Positions 45,888 to 54,296 of a DNA stretch of 54,296 bases are shown piece by piece. The DNA comes from Lachnospiraceae bacterium (lineage in GTDB: Bacteria > Bacillota > Clostridia > Lachnospirales > Lachnospiraceae). Location of the stretch: positions 1 through 54,296 of the forward strand of contig JAEEIN010000137.1 of NCBI GenBank assembly GCA_016281385.1. The letters run 5' to 3'. Below the pieces are notes generated by a model that saw nothing but the letters and a program-made list of their open reading frames with translations, was not told where the DNA came from and did not search any database. A program made the position numbers and the translations under genes. Numbering within the stretch: position 1 is the stretch's first letter; each line of letters begins with the position of its first letter.

Positions 45888-47651
45888 ATGAAAAACAGAA
45901 GTAACAATAAGGATCAAAACAAAAAGAATACTGCCAAGGAAAAAGTTACTTCGATGATCTCGAACTATAAGTGGGTGGGACATTACGCCAAAAAACATTT
46001 CTGGACAATAGTTATTTATACTTTATTGGGATTGTCGGGTGTTTTGGTTTCCCTTTTATCAAGCCTTACTTCGAAGGATCTGGTTGATATCATTACCGGA
46101 AGGCAAGCGGGTACTTTGATAAAAACTTTTATCATGCTTATCGGTTATCAGCTTTTTTCAGTAGCCATCAGTAATGTTTCATCATATTTGAACACTGTCA
46201 TGACCATCAAAGTAGAAAACGGTATTAAAGCCGATATTTATGATCAGATTGTTGTTACCGATTGGGAGTCTCTTTCCAAATTTCATTCGGGAGCCATCGT
46301 CTCCAGATGGGGAGGAGATTCAAGCACCATTGCCAATGGACTATTAAATACTGTTCCGAGTATTGTAACAAATCTGGTCAGATTTTTCGCTGCATTATAT
46401 CTGATAGTCAAAGAAGATTGGACGTTTGCGTTGTTTGTATTGGCTAGTGTGCCTTTAAGCTTTATTGTGTCACGAACAAATCTTTCACGCATGAGTTCCG
46501 TTAACAAAGAGAATAATGAGCTTTCCGTTAAGATGAGCACTTTTACTCAGGATTCTTTTTCAAATATCCAGACTGTAAAAGCGCTTGATATGATAAAGCT
46601 GTATTCAAAGAGATTAAGAGAGCTGCAAAAGGAAGGAGCCTCTGTAAGGCTTAAAACCCAGAAAGTAGCCATCGTTAATTCACTTGTACTGGTTCTTGTT
46701 ACGCAATTGGTAACATATTCAACCTATGGGTGGGGAATATACAGAGTCTGGTCGGATGTGATCACTTACGGTACCATGACGATGTTTCTTACTTTATCGA
46801 ATTCGCTTACGGGCACTGCCCAGACACTGATCAATGTAGTACCGTCACTTATAAGGATCTCAAATGCCTCCGAACGCCTGAGAGAGATCGTGGATCTTCC
46901 CAAGGAAGATTATTCAATGGCGGGGGAAGTGGAAGCATTTTATAAAGAGAATGCTTCCAAGGGAATTGGATTAAAGCTGAACGATATTTCTTTTTCATAT
47001 CTGTCGGGAACGGAAGTATTTGACAAAGCTTCCATGGATGCGTCTCCACGTGAAATAGTCGGCCTGGTTGGCCCGTCCGGTGAAGGAAAAACAACAATGC
47101 TCAGGCTTCTTCTTTCGATAGTGAAGTCAAAAGAAGGGGAAGCATTCATAACTGCCGGAGATGCGAAGAAGGCTTATGGGGATGCGCTGATGCCACTGAA
47201 TGCTTCGGCCAGACAGCTTTTCGCTTATGTTCCTCAGGGTAATTCAATGTTCCCCGGAACCATTGCGGATAATATGAGAAATGTTAAAGAAGATGCTACG
47301 GATGAGGAGATAATAGATGCATTAAAGAAAGCATGTGCATGGGACTTTGTAGCCAAGCTTCCGGAGGGAATCAATAGCGAACTTAAGGAACGCGGTGGCG
47401 GATTGTCAGAAGGTCAGGCCCAGAGGCTGGCCATTGCCAGGGCATTTATAAGGCGTTCACCCATTCTTCTTCTTGATGAGGCTACTTCCGCACTGGATAT
47501 GGATACCGAGAAGAAGGTTCTGGACAATATTGTCAGCGATGAATATCCTCGAACCTGTATCGTGACAACTCACAGGCCTGAGGTCATGGATATATGTCAC
47601 AAGGTATATAAGATAGACAATAAGGACATCAGTTTAAAGAAGGCTGATTAA
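45888..47651 (+). CDS. ABC exporter (fused membrane and ATPase domains)
   Basis: 587 aa with about six membrane helices (residues about 35-330) and a nucleotide-binding domain with Walker A GPSGEGKTT, Q-loop region YVPQGNSMFPGT, signature LSEGQAQR (LSGGQ with one change), Walker B ILLLDEATSALD and H-loop TTHRPE. There is no N-terminal C39 peptidase, so any leader would be removed by another enzyme. GGAAGTGGG precedes the ATG. Position after the leader-bearing protein indicates that this protein is its cargo. Lipid-linked glycan export is an alternative. Confidence 0.9.
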   Translation: MKNRSNNKDQNKKNTAKEKVTSMISNYKWVGHYAKKHFWTIVIYTLLGLSGVLVSLLSSLTSKDLVDIITGRQAGTLIKTFIMLIGYQLFSVAISNVSSYLNTVMTIKVENGIKADIYDQIVVTDWESLSKFHSGAIVSRWGGDSSTIANGLLNTVPSIVTNLVRFFAALYLIVKEDWTFALFVLASVPLSFIVSRTNLSRMSSVNKENNELSVKMSTFTQDSFSNIQTVKALDMIKLYSKRLRELQKEGASVRLKTQKVAIVNSLVLVLVTQLVTYSTYGWGIYRVWSDVITYGTMTMFLTLSNSLTGTAQTLINVVPSLIRISNASERLREIVDLPKEDYSMAGEVEAFYKENASKGIGLKLNDISFSYLSGTEVFDKASMDASPREIVGLVGPSGEGKTTMLRLLLSIVKSKEGEAFITAGDAKKAYGDALMPLNASARQLFAYVPQGNSMFPGTIADNMRNVKEDATDEEIIDALKKACAWDFVAKLPEGINSELKERGGGLSEGQAQRLAIARAFIRRSPILLLDEATSALDMDTEKKVLDNIVSDEYPRTCIVTTHRPEVMDICHKVYKIDNKDISLKKAD

Positions 47652-47674
47652 GATATATTGGGGAGTTAAAAAAT

Positions 47675-48766
47675 ATGGCAGAATGCAAAAAGTGTATCGG
47701 TTTCTTTTCGGGAAATCTCACACATTCCGGAGGAACGGAGCGTGTATTGTCCACGATAGCAAACGGACTGGTTAAAAGGGGATACAGGGTATTTATAGTA
47801 AGCCTTACGGGGGAAGGAGAACCCTATTTTGAGTTTGATAATTCCATCAGGGTGTTCTGGCTTAAATCCGCAAGCCTTAAATCAAATATTCTTCGTAATC
47901 TTTCTTCCTTAAAGAAGATCTTAAAGGAAATGCAGCCGGATATATGGATCGATGTGGATTCCATTCTCATTGTTTATTCTCTTTTCATGCACAGAATGCG
48001 TCCTGAGATGAAAAGAATATCCTGGGAGCATTTCAACTACTATTCAATATTTCCCGTAAATGCCGGACTTCGTAAGATCACTCGGAAGCTTGTGTTAAGA
48101 TATACGGATGTGTTTGTTATCCTTACGGATGAGGATATGGGCTATTACAGGAAAAATGAGAAGATAAAATGTGAGATCCGCAGGATATATAATCCTTCTC
48201 CATATGAGATCGTTGAACAGGAGCCTGATTACTCCATTAAGAAAGTCATATCCGCAGGCAGGCTGATATACCTTAAGGGCCTGGATATGCTGCTTGATGC
48301 GTGGAAGATGGTCCTGGATAAATATCCGGACTGGGAGCTGGATCTGTATGGTTCGGGGGACTATGAGGATGCTCTTAAAGCCAGAGTCACGGATGAGCAG
48401 ATTGACCGTGTAGTCTTTAAAGGAAACTGTGAAAATATGAGGGAAGCCTACAGTAATGGTTCCGTCTTTGTAATGACTTCAAAGAGTGAAGGTTTCCCCA
48501 TGGTAAATCTGGAGGCCATGTCCTTTGGATTGCCCATAGTTGCCTTCGCATGTAAGAGCGGAGTTCGTGAGCAGGTATTTTCGGGATTCAATGGTGAATT
48601 GATCGAGCCCTTTGATGTGGATGAATACGCGAAGAAACTTGCGGAAGTAATGGCCGACCAGGATAAACGCCGTCAATACGGACATAACAGCATTAAGAAA
48701 GTGTCAGAGTTTTCCATAGACAATATACTTGACGACTGGGAGAACCTCTTTGAAGAACTTTGCTGA
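47675..48766 (+). CDS. GT4 glycosyltransferase
   Basis: 363-aa GT-B enzyme with N-terminal GFFSGNLTHSGGTERVLSTI and a C-terminal GT4 domain carrying SAGRLIYLKGLDMLLDAW and the EX7E motif (SEGFPMVNLEA). It follows the ABC exporter by 23 bases and is probably in the same transcript. It ends at a long bidirectional hairpin. Could glycosylate the exported protein or contribute to the polysaccharide. Confidence 0.88.
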   Translation: MAECKKCIGFFSGNLTHSGGTERVLSTIANGLVKRGYRVFIVSLTGEGEPYFEFDNSIRVFWLKSASLKSNILRNLSSLKKILKEMQPDIWIDVDSILIVYSLFMHRMRPEMKRISWEHFNYYSIFPVNAGLRKITRKLVLRYTDVFVILTDEDMGYYRKNEKIKCEIRRIYNPSPYEIVEQEPDYSIKKVISAGRLIYLKGLDMLLDAWKMVLDKYPDWELDLYGSGDYEDALKARVTDEQIDRVVFKGNCENMREAYSNGSVFVMTSKSEGFPMVNLEAMSFGLPIVAFACKSGVREQVFSGFNGELIEPFDVDEYAKKLAEVMADQDKRRQYGHNSIKKVSEFSIDNILDDWENLFEELC

Positions 48767-48772
48767 TATAGA

Positions 48773-48814
48773 AAGAGTGTATCAAAACGATGTTTTGATA
48801 CACTCTTGTTTTTT
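48773..48814 (+). terminator. Terminator between convergent glycosyltransferase genes
   Basis: Perfect 16-base-pair stem AAGAGTGTATCAAAAC/GTTTTGATACACTCTT with a GAT loop and a following GTTTTTT on the plus strand. It could also help end the minus-strand gene. Confidence 0.9.
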
Positions 48815-49820
48815 ACTTGTAAAACCTCTTTATTGCCCACAGAACGAACCGACATAATCCAAGTTTCAGCATGAGGATCACCAATGCAGGTCTAAGCGGC
48901 AATTGGCTTACATGGGCGTATTTAAGAATCTGTGTTTCTTTCAGTTCCTTCTTTAAATGACGAGCGGTTTTTGCGGGAGTGGAACTGCTTAAATAGGTAC
49001 CTGTTATGTCGTATATTATTCTGCTTGCATAGAAATCGTTCATCTGCGGAACGATAAGCGGATCTTTGGTCCATTTACGGCTCTCAATGTATTGGAAAAG
49101 GCGCAGTCTCTTCCTTATTCGCACTGTATCGTATTTTGATGTGATGGATCCTTCATTTAACTTGTTGTAGAAATATAAAACATCTTTACATATCACCACT
49201 GCATTTGAATTCATAACACATTCAAATACATACGCGGTGTCTTCACCAAGACGGATCCCTTCGTCGAAACAGTGATGTTCTTCAAGAAGTTCCCGCTTAA
49301 AGGCTCTGTTCCAGGAGGCAGGTAAAAAGACTGCATCTTCAATGTATAAGTCGGGATCGCTTACCAGGCGGGGGAATATTTCCTTTTCAAGCCTGGCCCT
49401 GTCATAAAAGCCGGCTTCGGCAGTGATCAGATGCACTCGCTTACGATCGCTGTGGACACGCATGGAGCCGAATATAACAAGATCCGGCTTCTCGGGAGCA
49501 GAGGTGATGCAGGAGTGTATTGTTTCAAGCCAGTTGGGAGCTACCCAGTCATCATCGTCAATATATAAGATGTAGTCGCCCCGAGCCGCCTTGATCCCTG
49601 TATTACGGGCAGAAACCAATCCACCGTTAGGCTTGTGTATTACCCTGATCCGATCATCGTGCTTGGCATATTCATCACATAGTTCCGAGGAACCGTCTGT
49701 AGAACCATCATCCACCAGAATGATCTCGGCTTCACAGCTTTTCTGGGGCAGGACGCTTCCAAGGCATCTATGCATGTATTCTTTTGCGTTGTAAATCGGT
49801 ATTATGATAGAAAAAAGCAT
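48813..49820 (-). CDS. GT2 glycosyltransferase
   Basis: 335-aa GT-A enzyme: SIIIPIYNAKEYMHRCLGSV, EIILVDDGSTDGSSELCDEY and the acidic metal site YIDDDDWVAP. The C-terminal part is helical with a hydrophobic end (about 295-330). It is the last gene of a minus-strand glycosyltransferase set and is EpsJ-like in general form. Acceptor and donor are unknown. Confidence 0.9.
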   Translation of the reverse strand: MLFSIIIPIYNAKEYMHRCLGSVLPQKSCEAEIILVDDGSTDGSSELCDEYAKHDDRIRVIHKPNGGLVSARNTGIKAARGDYILYIDDDDWVAPNWLETIHSCITSAPEKPDLVIFGSMRVHSDRKRVHLITAEAGFYDRARLEKEIFPRLVSDPDLYIEDAVFLPASWNRAFKRELLEEHHCFDEGIRLGEDTAYVFECVMNSNAVVICKDVLYFYNKLNEGSITSKYDTVRIRKRLRLFQYIESRKWTKDPLIVPQMNDFYASRIIYDITGTYLSSSTPAKTARHLKKELKETQILKYAHVSQLPLRPALVILMLKLGLCRFVLWAIKRFYK

Positions 49821-49891
49821 ATATGACAGCTTTCATAAAAAAATTTGACGTCATTTTATCTTGTAATGACTGAACCACATAAAAGTTAACA

Positions 49892-50842
49892 TCAAATTAA
49901 ACCGATCACAATAAGGTCATACAGCAGCTTGTAAGGCAGTTTAAGATAGGGATTATTCTTTTTGATCGCACGCATGCTGTCTGTTTTAAGCTCTGTCTTG
50001 ATGTTCTTAAATGCTTCGTTTTCTTTTTCCCCTCTGTCCATGCGACGAAGATTCCAGTAGCAATAGAGAGCGGAAAAGATATATTTGAATTCGGCCTCTT
50101 TTACAAGATGAGGACGTTCTTCTTTAATGAAATTCATGTTGTCCAGCGCGTTTTTGAACACATCCACTTTGCGCAGGGAGAAAGAAGAGGTTGTGATACT
50201 GTTGGCACGGATCCTGTATATGTATGTGGGATGCTGTGAGAACACTACCGTGTTACAGATGTTATATGCTCTCAAGACCGTATATTCATCATCGTTTACC
50301 CTTCCTGCGGGGAAACGAAGCTCTTTAAAGATCTCGCGCTTGAAGAGTCTGTTCCAGATAGCGGAGCCATTAAGAAGAACCTTCTTCATTGCTTCATCTG
50401 CAGAAACCTTTTCTACGACACCATCTTTTAAAGTGGTCTTTTCAAGTTCGTATGTTTTATCCGGCTGTTCAAAAAGCTTTACGCATCCGCCCACAACGCA
50501 ATCGGCATCATACTGCTGCTGTAGATCGAACAGGTGCTGGATGGCATCCTTTTCATAATAGTCATCACTGTCCGCAAAGATGATGAAGGGTGCATCCGCA
50601 ACATCTATTCCGTCGTTACGGGCCATGGCAACTCCGGCATTTTCTTTATGGATAACGTGTATACGCTCATCCTTTGCAGCATACTGATCACAGATTTCGC
50701 CACACTTATCCGGTGATCCGTCATCAACAAGGAATAACCTTATGTTTTCATAGGTCTGGTCAAGAATGCTTTCTATGCATTCTCCCAGATAATCTTCAAC
50801 CTTATATACAGGTACTACAACATCGATCAATGGTCTTTCCAT
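49892..50842 (-). CDS. GT2 glycosyltransferase
   Basis: 316-aa GT-A enzyme with VVVPVYKVEDYLGECIESIL, LFLVDDGSPDKCGEICDQY and the DxD-type FADSDDYYEKD. A 71-base gap separates it from the downstream GT2 gene and 6 bases from the upstream one. Likely part of a surface glycan pathway with its neighbours. Confidence 0.9.
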   Translation of the reverse strand: MERPLIDVVVPVYKVEDYLGECIESILDQTYENIRLFLVDDGSPDKCGEICDQYAAKDERIHVIHKENAGVAMARNDGIDVADAPFIIFADSDDYYEKDAIQHLFDLQQQYDADCVVGGCVKLFEQPDKTYELEKTTLKDGVVEKVSADEAMKKVLLNGSAIWNRLFKREIFKELRFPAGRVNDDEYTVLRAYNICNTVVFSQHPTYIYRIRANSITTSSFSLRKVDVFKNALDNMNFIKEERPHLVKEAEFKYIFSALYCYWNLRRMDRGEKENEAFKNIKTELKTDSMRAIKKNNPYLKLPYKLLYDLIVIGLI

Positions 50843-50848
50843 ATAAAA

Positions 50849-51889
50849 TTAACCCTCCGTCTTTTTGTTCATTTCCATTTTGCAGACAACAATAAACATA
50901 TTATAGGCTTTCAAAGCCAAAAGAAGCGAACCTATCTTTACTGCGAGATGCCAGTAAAGAGGGGCCTTGAAAGGTAGCAGACATCCGAAGGCAAGCTTTC
51001 GGATGGCCTTTTTGGCATCGACATCATTTGAAAAATATTCTTTTAATGCTGCTTTCGCAGCTTTATTACCGGAATCCTTGTGGCAAAGCAATTCCTGTTT
51101 GGCAACAAAGTTCGCTCCGGAAAAGTAATGCAGTGCGATCATGTCCATAAGGTCGTCGTCTGCACCTGTATCAATAAGATACTGCTTCAGATCGGCGGCT
51201 ATCGATTTCCATTTTTTGCCGTAGTTTTCTTTATACTTAAAAGTAGTGGATGAGGTGTTGACTCTGTATAAAACTACGCTGGAATCTATAAAGGAATACT
51301 TGGGATGCTTTGACAGGACCATAAGGCTGTGGGCTTTGTCCTGAGTAAAGGGATAGGGTTTCTGCCAAAGGTCATTGTCGATAAGGAAGGCCCTGCGATA
51401 TAGCTTGCCCCAGCTAAAGGACAGATGACTGTTTTGATAAAATCCCCTGAATCGGAAAAGGCGGCTCCTTGTGTTGAGCCCGTCCAGATTGTGACGTTGG
51501 ATAGATTTTACTTCTCCGTCGGAGTAACGGCGATAGTTGCCCTGCACCACATCCGATCGGTCTGCAGCGGCAGAATCGTATAATGTTTTAAGAGCCTTTG
51601 GCCCGTCCAGCAGGTCGTCGGAATCAAGAAACATGACATATTCGCCGTTGGCTTCTTTAAGTCCGGAGTTTCTTGCAAGGCCAAGCCCCATATTTTCCTG
51701 ATGGATCACCTTGATACGGGCGTCTCTCTGCACATATTCATCGCAAAGTTTGCCGGAACCGTCGGTGGAGCCGTCGTCAACAAGAATGATCTCGAAATCA
51801 TCAAATTCCTGTGAAAGAACACTGTCCATGGTTTCGGGCAGATAATTCAATGTCTGAAACACAGGAATTATTACGCTTATCTTTTCCAT
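50849..51889 (-). CDS. GT2 glycosyltransferase
   Basis: 346-aa GT-A enzyme with VIIPVFQTLNYLPETMDSVL, IILVDDGSTDGSGKLCDEY and FLDSDDLLDG. A hydrophobic stretch near the C-terminus may touch the membrane. It is the first gene of the three-gene minus-strand GT2 set. A possible promoter (TTGCTA, 17 bases, GATTAT) lies upstream on the minus strand, with GGAGAGGGG before the ATG. Confidence 0.9.
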   Translation of the reverse strand: MEKISVIIPVFQTLNYLPETMDSVLSQEFDDFEIILVDDGSTDGSGKLCDEYVQRDARIKVIHQENMGLGLARNSGLKEANGEYVMFLDSDDLLDGPKALKTLYDSAAADRSDVVQGNYRRYSDGEVKSIQRHNLDGLNTRSRLFRFRGFYQNSHLSFSWGKLYRRAFLIDNDLWQKPYPFTQDKAHSLMVLSKHPKYSFIDSSVVLYRVNTSSTTFKYKENYGKKWKSIAADLKQYLIDTGADDDLMDMIALHYFSGANFVAKQELLCHKDSGNKAAKAALKEYFSNDVDAKKAIRKLAFGCLLPFKAPLYWHLAVKIGSLLLALKAYNMFIVVCKMEMNKKTEG

Positions 51890-52058
51890 ATCCCCTCTCC
51901 GAAAAGCAAATTAGTACCCTTTTATAATCGCATTCTTGCCTTGATTTAGCAAGTGTTTTCTCGGGAGTTTTCCTATCACGCAACCTGCACTATTTTCATT
52001 CCGAAATCTTTATGCTAATATGTTTGTGTTATATTTCGCAGAAAGGGAATCATTGAAT

Positions 52059-52865
52059 ATGAAAAAATTTCTGATATATATAATGGCCGCTGCCATGACG
52101 GTGTCGCTATTTGGCTGCGGGGAAAAGACCGGATCCGGTGAAGAGGGTTCCGGAAAGACGTCGGAAGTGTCCGGGGCTTCAGTGACAACCGAACTGATAG
52201 CGGAAGATGTGAACGGATATGACGTTACCGTATACGACAGCGTCCTTGAGTATTATTACAATATACTTGCCGGCAATACGCCCTTTTCCTTCGATGACGA
52301 AGAATATCTTAATAACTATGACAGACTCGGCTGGCTGTATGATGCAATGAAGATTGAAGATGTTGATGAACGGATGAACACTTACGGATATAAGATCATG
52401 AACCTCACCAGAGATGAGACTCCGGAGCTTATCATAGGAACTTTTCCGGCTATGATGGAATACAGTGAAGCCAGTCCCGTTATGAATATCTATACCGTAA
52501 AAGACGGCGAGCCCTATTTTATCGCCGGCGGGGGTGGAAACGACAGGCTTTTCATTATTAATGATGATTCTATCTTTTTCACAGGATCGGATGGGGACAA
52601 TTTCTATTACTACGGTCGCTATATTTTCAGTTTTGACGGAACAGGAAAACTGTGGAGGGATTATTATTATTCCGCAGAGAGTGAAAACGGAAAGCTTGGA
52701 TATTATTACAATACTGTAGGCGGACCGGGACTGGCGTGGTCAGAGCGCATTACCCAGGCCAAATATGACGTGAACAGTCTTTCTGACAATATTCAGTCGA
52801 GACTTATTTACATAGATTTTAATCTATTTTCAACACTTTCCGGCAGGTACGAAAAGGCTGACTGA
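52059..52865 (+). CDS. Lipoprotein of unknown function
   Basis: The start chosen is ATG 52059 (MKKFLIYIMAAAMTVSLFGC); the track start at 52020 has no ribosome site. 268 aa with a lipoprotein signal ending in LFGC, a Gly/Ser/Glu-rich linker and a mature domain rich in Tyr, Asp and Gly (ELIIGTFPAMMEY, NIYTVKDGEPYFIAGGGGND). The mature domain has a beta-rich look. It is not recognised. It stands alone on the plus strand between minus-strand glycosyltransferase genes, with its own terminator. Confidence 0.8.
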   Translation: MKKFLIYIMAAAMTVSLFGCGEKTGSGEEGSGKTSEVSGASVTTELIAEDVNGYDVTVYDSVLEYYYNILAGNTPFSFDDEEYLNNYDRLGWLYDAMKIEDVDERMNTYGYKIMNLTRDETPELIIGTFPAMMEYSEASPVMNIYTVKDGEPYFIAGGGGNDRLFIINDDSIFFTGSDGDNFYYYGRYIFSFDGTGKLWRDYYYSAESENGKLGYYYNTVGGPGLAWSERITQAKYDVNSLSDNIQSRLIYIDFNLFSTLSGRYEKAD

Positions 52866-52875
52866 TATGCATCCT

Positions 52876-53979
52876 TTAGCAGGTGGAACGATATAATCGT
52901 TCTACCTGTTTTATTGTATGCTCAATATCAAATTCGGCGTTTTTGACCTTGTCCACGCCCTCTTCACGTGCATAATGCTTTACGTGAAGGATCGCATCGG
53001 TCCATTTAGGTATATTTCTTTTTCCCAGGGGCAGGAAGATCACACTGTCATTTATTTTCACAAGATCCGGAAGGCTGTCGGAGGCTACTACCGGCAATCC
53101 GGATGCCTGCGCTTCGATCACGGCAAAACCCAAAGCCTCATGCTTTGACGGAAGAATAAAAGCGTCCATTGCCATGAGATAACCCGGCACGTCTTCCGTA
53201 ATACCCGTAAAAACAACACGCTCAGACAGACCTTTTTTGCTGACCATATCCTCAAGGGCACTGCGATCGGGACCGTCACCGACAAGGATCAGTCTGGAGT
53301 CGGGCCTTACTTTCAGAAGCTCTTCAAAAACGGACAGTGTGAAAAACTGGTTTTTGTTCTCACACAGCCGTCCCACATTTCCCAAAACAAACTCCGTATC
53401 GGAAATATTTAAAGATTCGCGTATTGCGTTGCGACGTTTTTGATCAAACAGGAAACGGTCAGTCTCAATACCGTTGGTGATTATATGGGTTTTTTTCTGA
53501 TACTTTCGGGTAAATTTCCAGGCAGCAGCCTCCTTTGAACAGGCGCAATACACATCAACATACTTACGCATGCTGAGCGAAGCGATACTGCGATATAAAT
53601 GAATGGCCGGATTGTATCTGGTACCGGTCAAATGAGAATGAACGATGATCTTTGCAGACTTCTGACACTTTGTAGCTGCAGCTATGGTTGCGAGCTGCTG
53701 GATCGTAGAACCGTTTATATGAATAACATCGTAAGGATTTTCCTTAAAAAAAGCATACAGGGGCCTGTACCAGCCATTGATGTCCGATGCTTTTAATTCG
53801 AATGTAAATAAATTGCCTCCGCGGGCGTTCAATGCATTTTTAAGATCCCCGTTTATGTAAGTCAATGGCGTCAGGCAATCAATGCTGATGCTGCTGTCGA
53901 GGTTCTTAATGATCTGTGTAACAAACGTCTGTATACCGTCAGCCCTTATTGGACCGGCGATCACTTCCAAAACTTTCAT
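52876..53979 (-). CDS. GT4 glycosyltransferase
   Basis: The start chosen is at 53979 (MKVLEVIAGPIRADGIQTFV) with GGGAGAAG upstream; the track start at 54006 has no better support. 367-aa GT-B enzyme with LGNVGRLCENKNQFFTLSVF, LILVGDGPDRSALE and the EX7E motif (HEALGFAVIEA). Its last codons overlap the plus-strand hairpin at 52880. Belongs to the downstream surface-polysaccharide cluster. Confidence 0.9.
   Translation of the reverse strand: MKVLEVIAGPIRADGIQTFVTQIIKNLDSSISIDCLTPLTYINGDLKNALNARGGNLFTFELKASDINGWYRPLYAFFKENPYDVIHINGSTIQQLATIAAATKCQKSAKIIVHSHLTGTRYNPAIHLYRSIASLSMRKYVDVYCACSKEAAAWKFTRKYQKKTHIITNGIETDRFLFDQKRRNAIRESLNISDTEFVLGNVGRLCENKNQFFTLSVFEELLKVRPDSRLILVGDGPDRSALEDMVSKKGLSERVVFTGITEDVPGYLMAMDAFILPSKHEALGFAVIEAQASGLPVVASDSLPDLVKINDSVIFLPLGKRNIPKWTDAILHVKHYAREEGVDKVKNAEFDIEHTIKQVERLYRSTC
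52880..52915 (+). terminator. Terminator of the lipoprotein gene
   Basis: Thirteen-base-pair stem CAGGTGGAACGAT/ATCGTTCTACCTG (one G-U) with an ATA loop and TTTTATT. It lies within the last codons of the opposite-strand GT4 gene and has a T run only on the plus strand. Confidence 0.85.
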
Positions 53980-54040
53980 GTTTAATTCTTCTCCCAAAAG
54001 AAACAATCCGAATATCTGCGCAACGTTTATTGTTGACGAT

Positions 54041-54296
54041 TTACTTTTTCTTCTTGGGCCATTTCCCGAATGCCCAGGGAAACCACTTCATTGAAATGTA
54101 TGCAAAAGGTGCCATGATGACCGCCATGAATACGGCACATGTGATGGGAAGAACAAAACTCATCACACCGGTTTCTGCGGACAGGCCAATCATTTTGATC
54201 CCGATATAAAAGAACTCACGCACGATACCGGAAAATGCATAATAGAACAAAGTGTGGAGCCCCAGGAAATTGAGGACCTTTCCAAATTTAGTGTTC
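54041..54296 (-). CDS. C-terminus of a membrane protein, probably acyltransferase-3 type
   Basis: An open minus-strand frame runs from the window edge to TAA at 54043-54041. About 84 residues are visible: KVLNFLGLHTLFYYAFSG, a loop, a hydrophobic helix (SFVLPITCAVFMAVIMAPFAYISM) and a basic end (KWPKKKK). A conserved FLG-H-T step before the last helices is typical of acyltransferase family 3 (O-acetyltransferases of polysaccharides). The N-terminus is outside the window, so the call is tentative. The 62-base gap to the GT4 gene suggests one operon. Confidence 0.6.
   Translation of the reverse strand, partial: NTKFGKVLNFLGLHTLFYYAFSGIVREFFYIGIKMIGLSAETGVMSFVLPITCAVFMAVIMAPFAYISMKWFPWAFGKWPKKKK

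Noticed and set aside
1-54296. CRISPR arrays or insertion sequences
   Set aside because: No regularly spaced repeats, Cas genes or transposase motifs were found anywhere in the window.

Overview
Organism: the window looks like a chromosomal segment from an anaerobic, plant-polysaccharide-degrading Firmicute, most likely Lachnospiraceae (Butyrivibrio or a relative). The basis is moderate GC, strong AGGAGG-type ribosome sites, many hybrid histidine kinases, GH53/GH115/GH3 enzymes with a LacI regulator, and a Gram-positive Pel-type exopolysaccharide locus. Family calls come from reading motifs; no database search was run. Region 1 (1-14240), signalling and housekeeping: after the tail of an unknown gene come two hybrid histidine kinases, a FIST-domain sensor and a free Hpt protein, mixed with a YgjP-like metallopeptidase and a transglutaminase-like protein. 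Then follow an FAD-dependent dehydrogenase, a DUF218 membrane protein, a metallo-beta-lactamase-fold hydrolase, a large 7TM hybrid kinase with a degenerate C-terminal Hpt, and an RsmF-type rRNA m5C methyltransferase. No DNA-binding response regulator is present, so the phosphorelay outputs lie elsewhere. Region 2 (14240-27270), polysaccharide use: a galactan locus has a surface GH53 lipoprotein with a CBM-like tail, a LacI regulator, an unrecognised 617-aa protein, a 73-aa zinc ribbon and a cytoplasmic GH53. A LacI-type operator lies at its promoter. A tRNA-Gly(CCC) then precedes a small lipoprotein with two YGPPEM repeats and an adjacent radical SAM/SPASM enzyme, which together look like a peptide-modification pair. 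GH115 alpha-glucuronidase and GH3 beta-xylosidase genes follow and suggest glucuronoxylan use. Region 3 (27280-48770): after a convergent mgtC gene, a co-directional run of 13 genes starts with a PqqD-like protein. It continues with a degenerate SDR fused to PelD (c-di-GMP I-site RTSD kept, GGDEF degraded to GGSEV), PelE-like, a GT-C-like membrane protein, a DUF2194-like protein, PelF, PelG, DUF2304, two glycosyltransferases, a DUF4874/DUF4832-like protein, a Wzx-type flippase and an NTP_transf_5 nucleotidyltransferase. Next, under its own promoter, is a 162-aa protein with a RiPP-like leader (KPVV...EGVFA), then a strong hairpin terminator, an ABC exporter and another GT4 gene. I read this as a c-di-GMP-controlled Pel-type exopolysaccharide locus combined with a leader-guided export or modification system (PqqD, nucleotidyltransferase, precursor, ABC exporter). 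That combination is the most novel candidate in the window. Region 4 (48770-54296): minus-strand GT2 and GT4 genes, an isolated plus-strand lipoprotein, and the C-terminus of a probable acyltransferase suggest a second surface-polysaccharide cluster extending past the window. No CRISPR array, insertion sequence, rRNA or phage gene was seen. No gene-free stretch exceeds about 300 bases.
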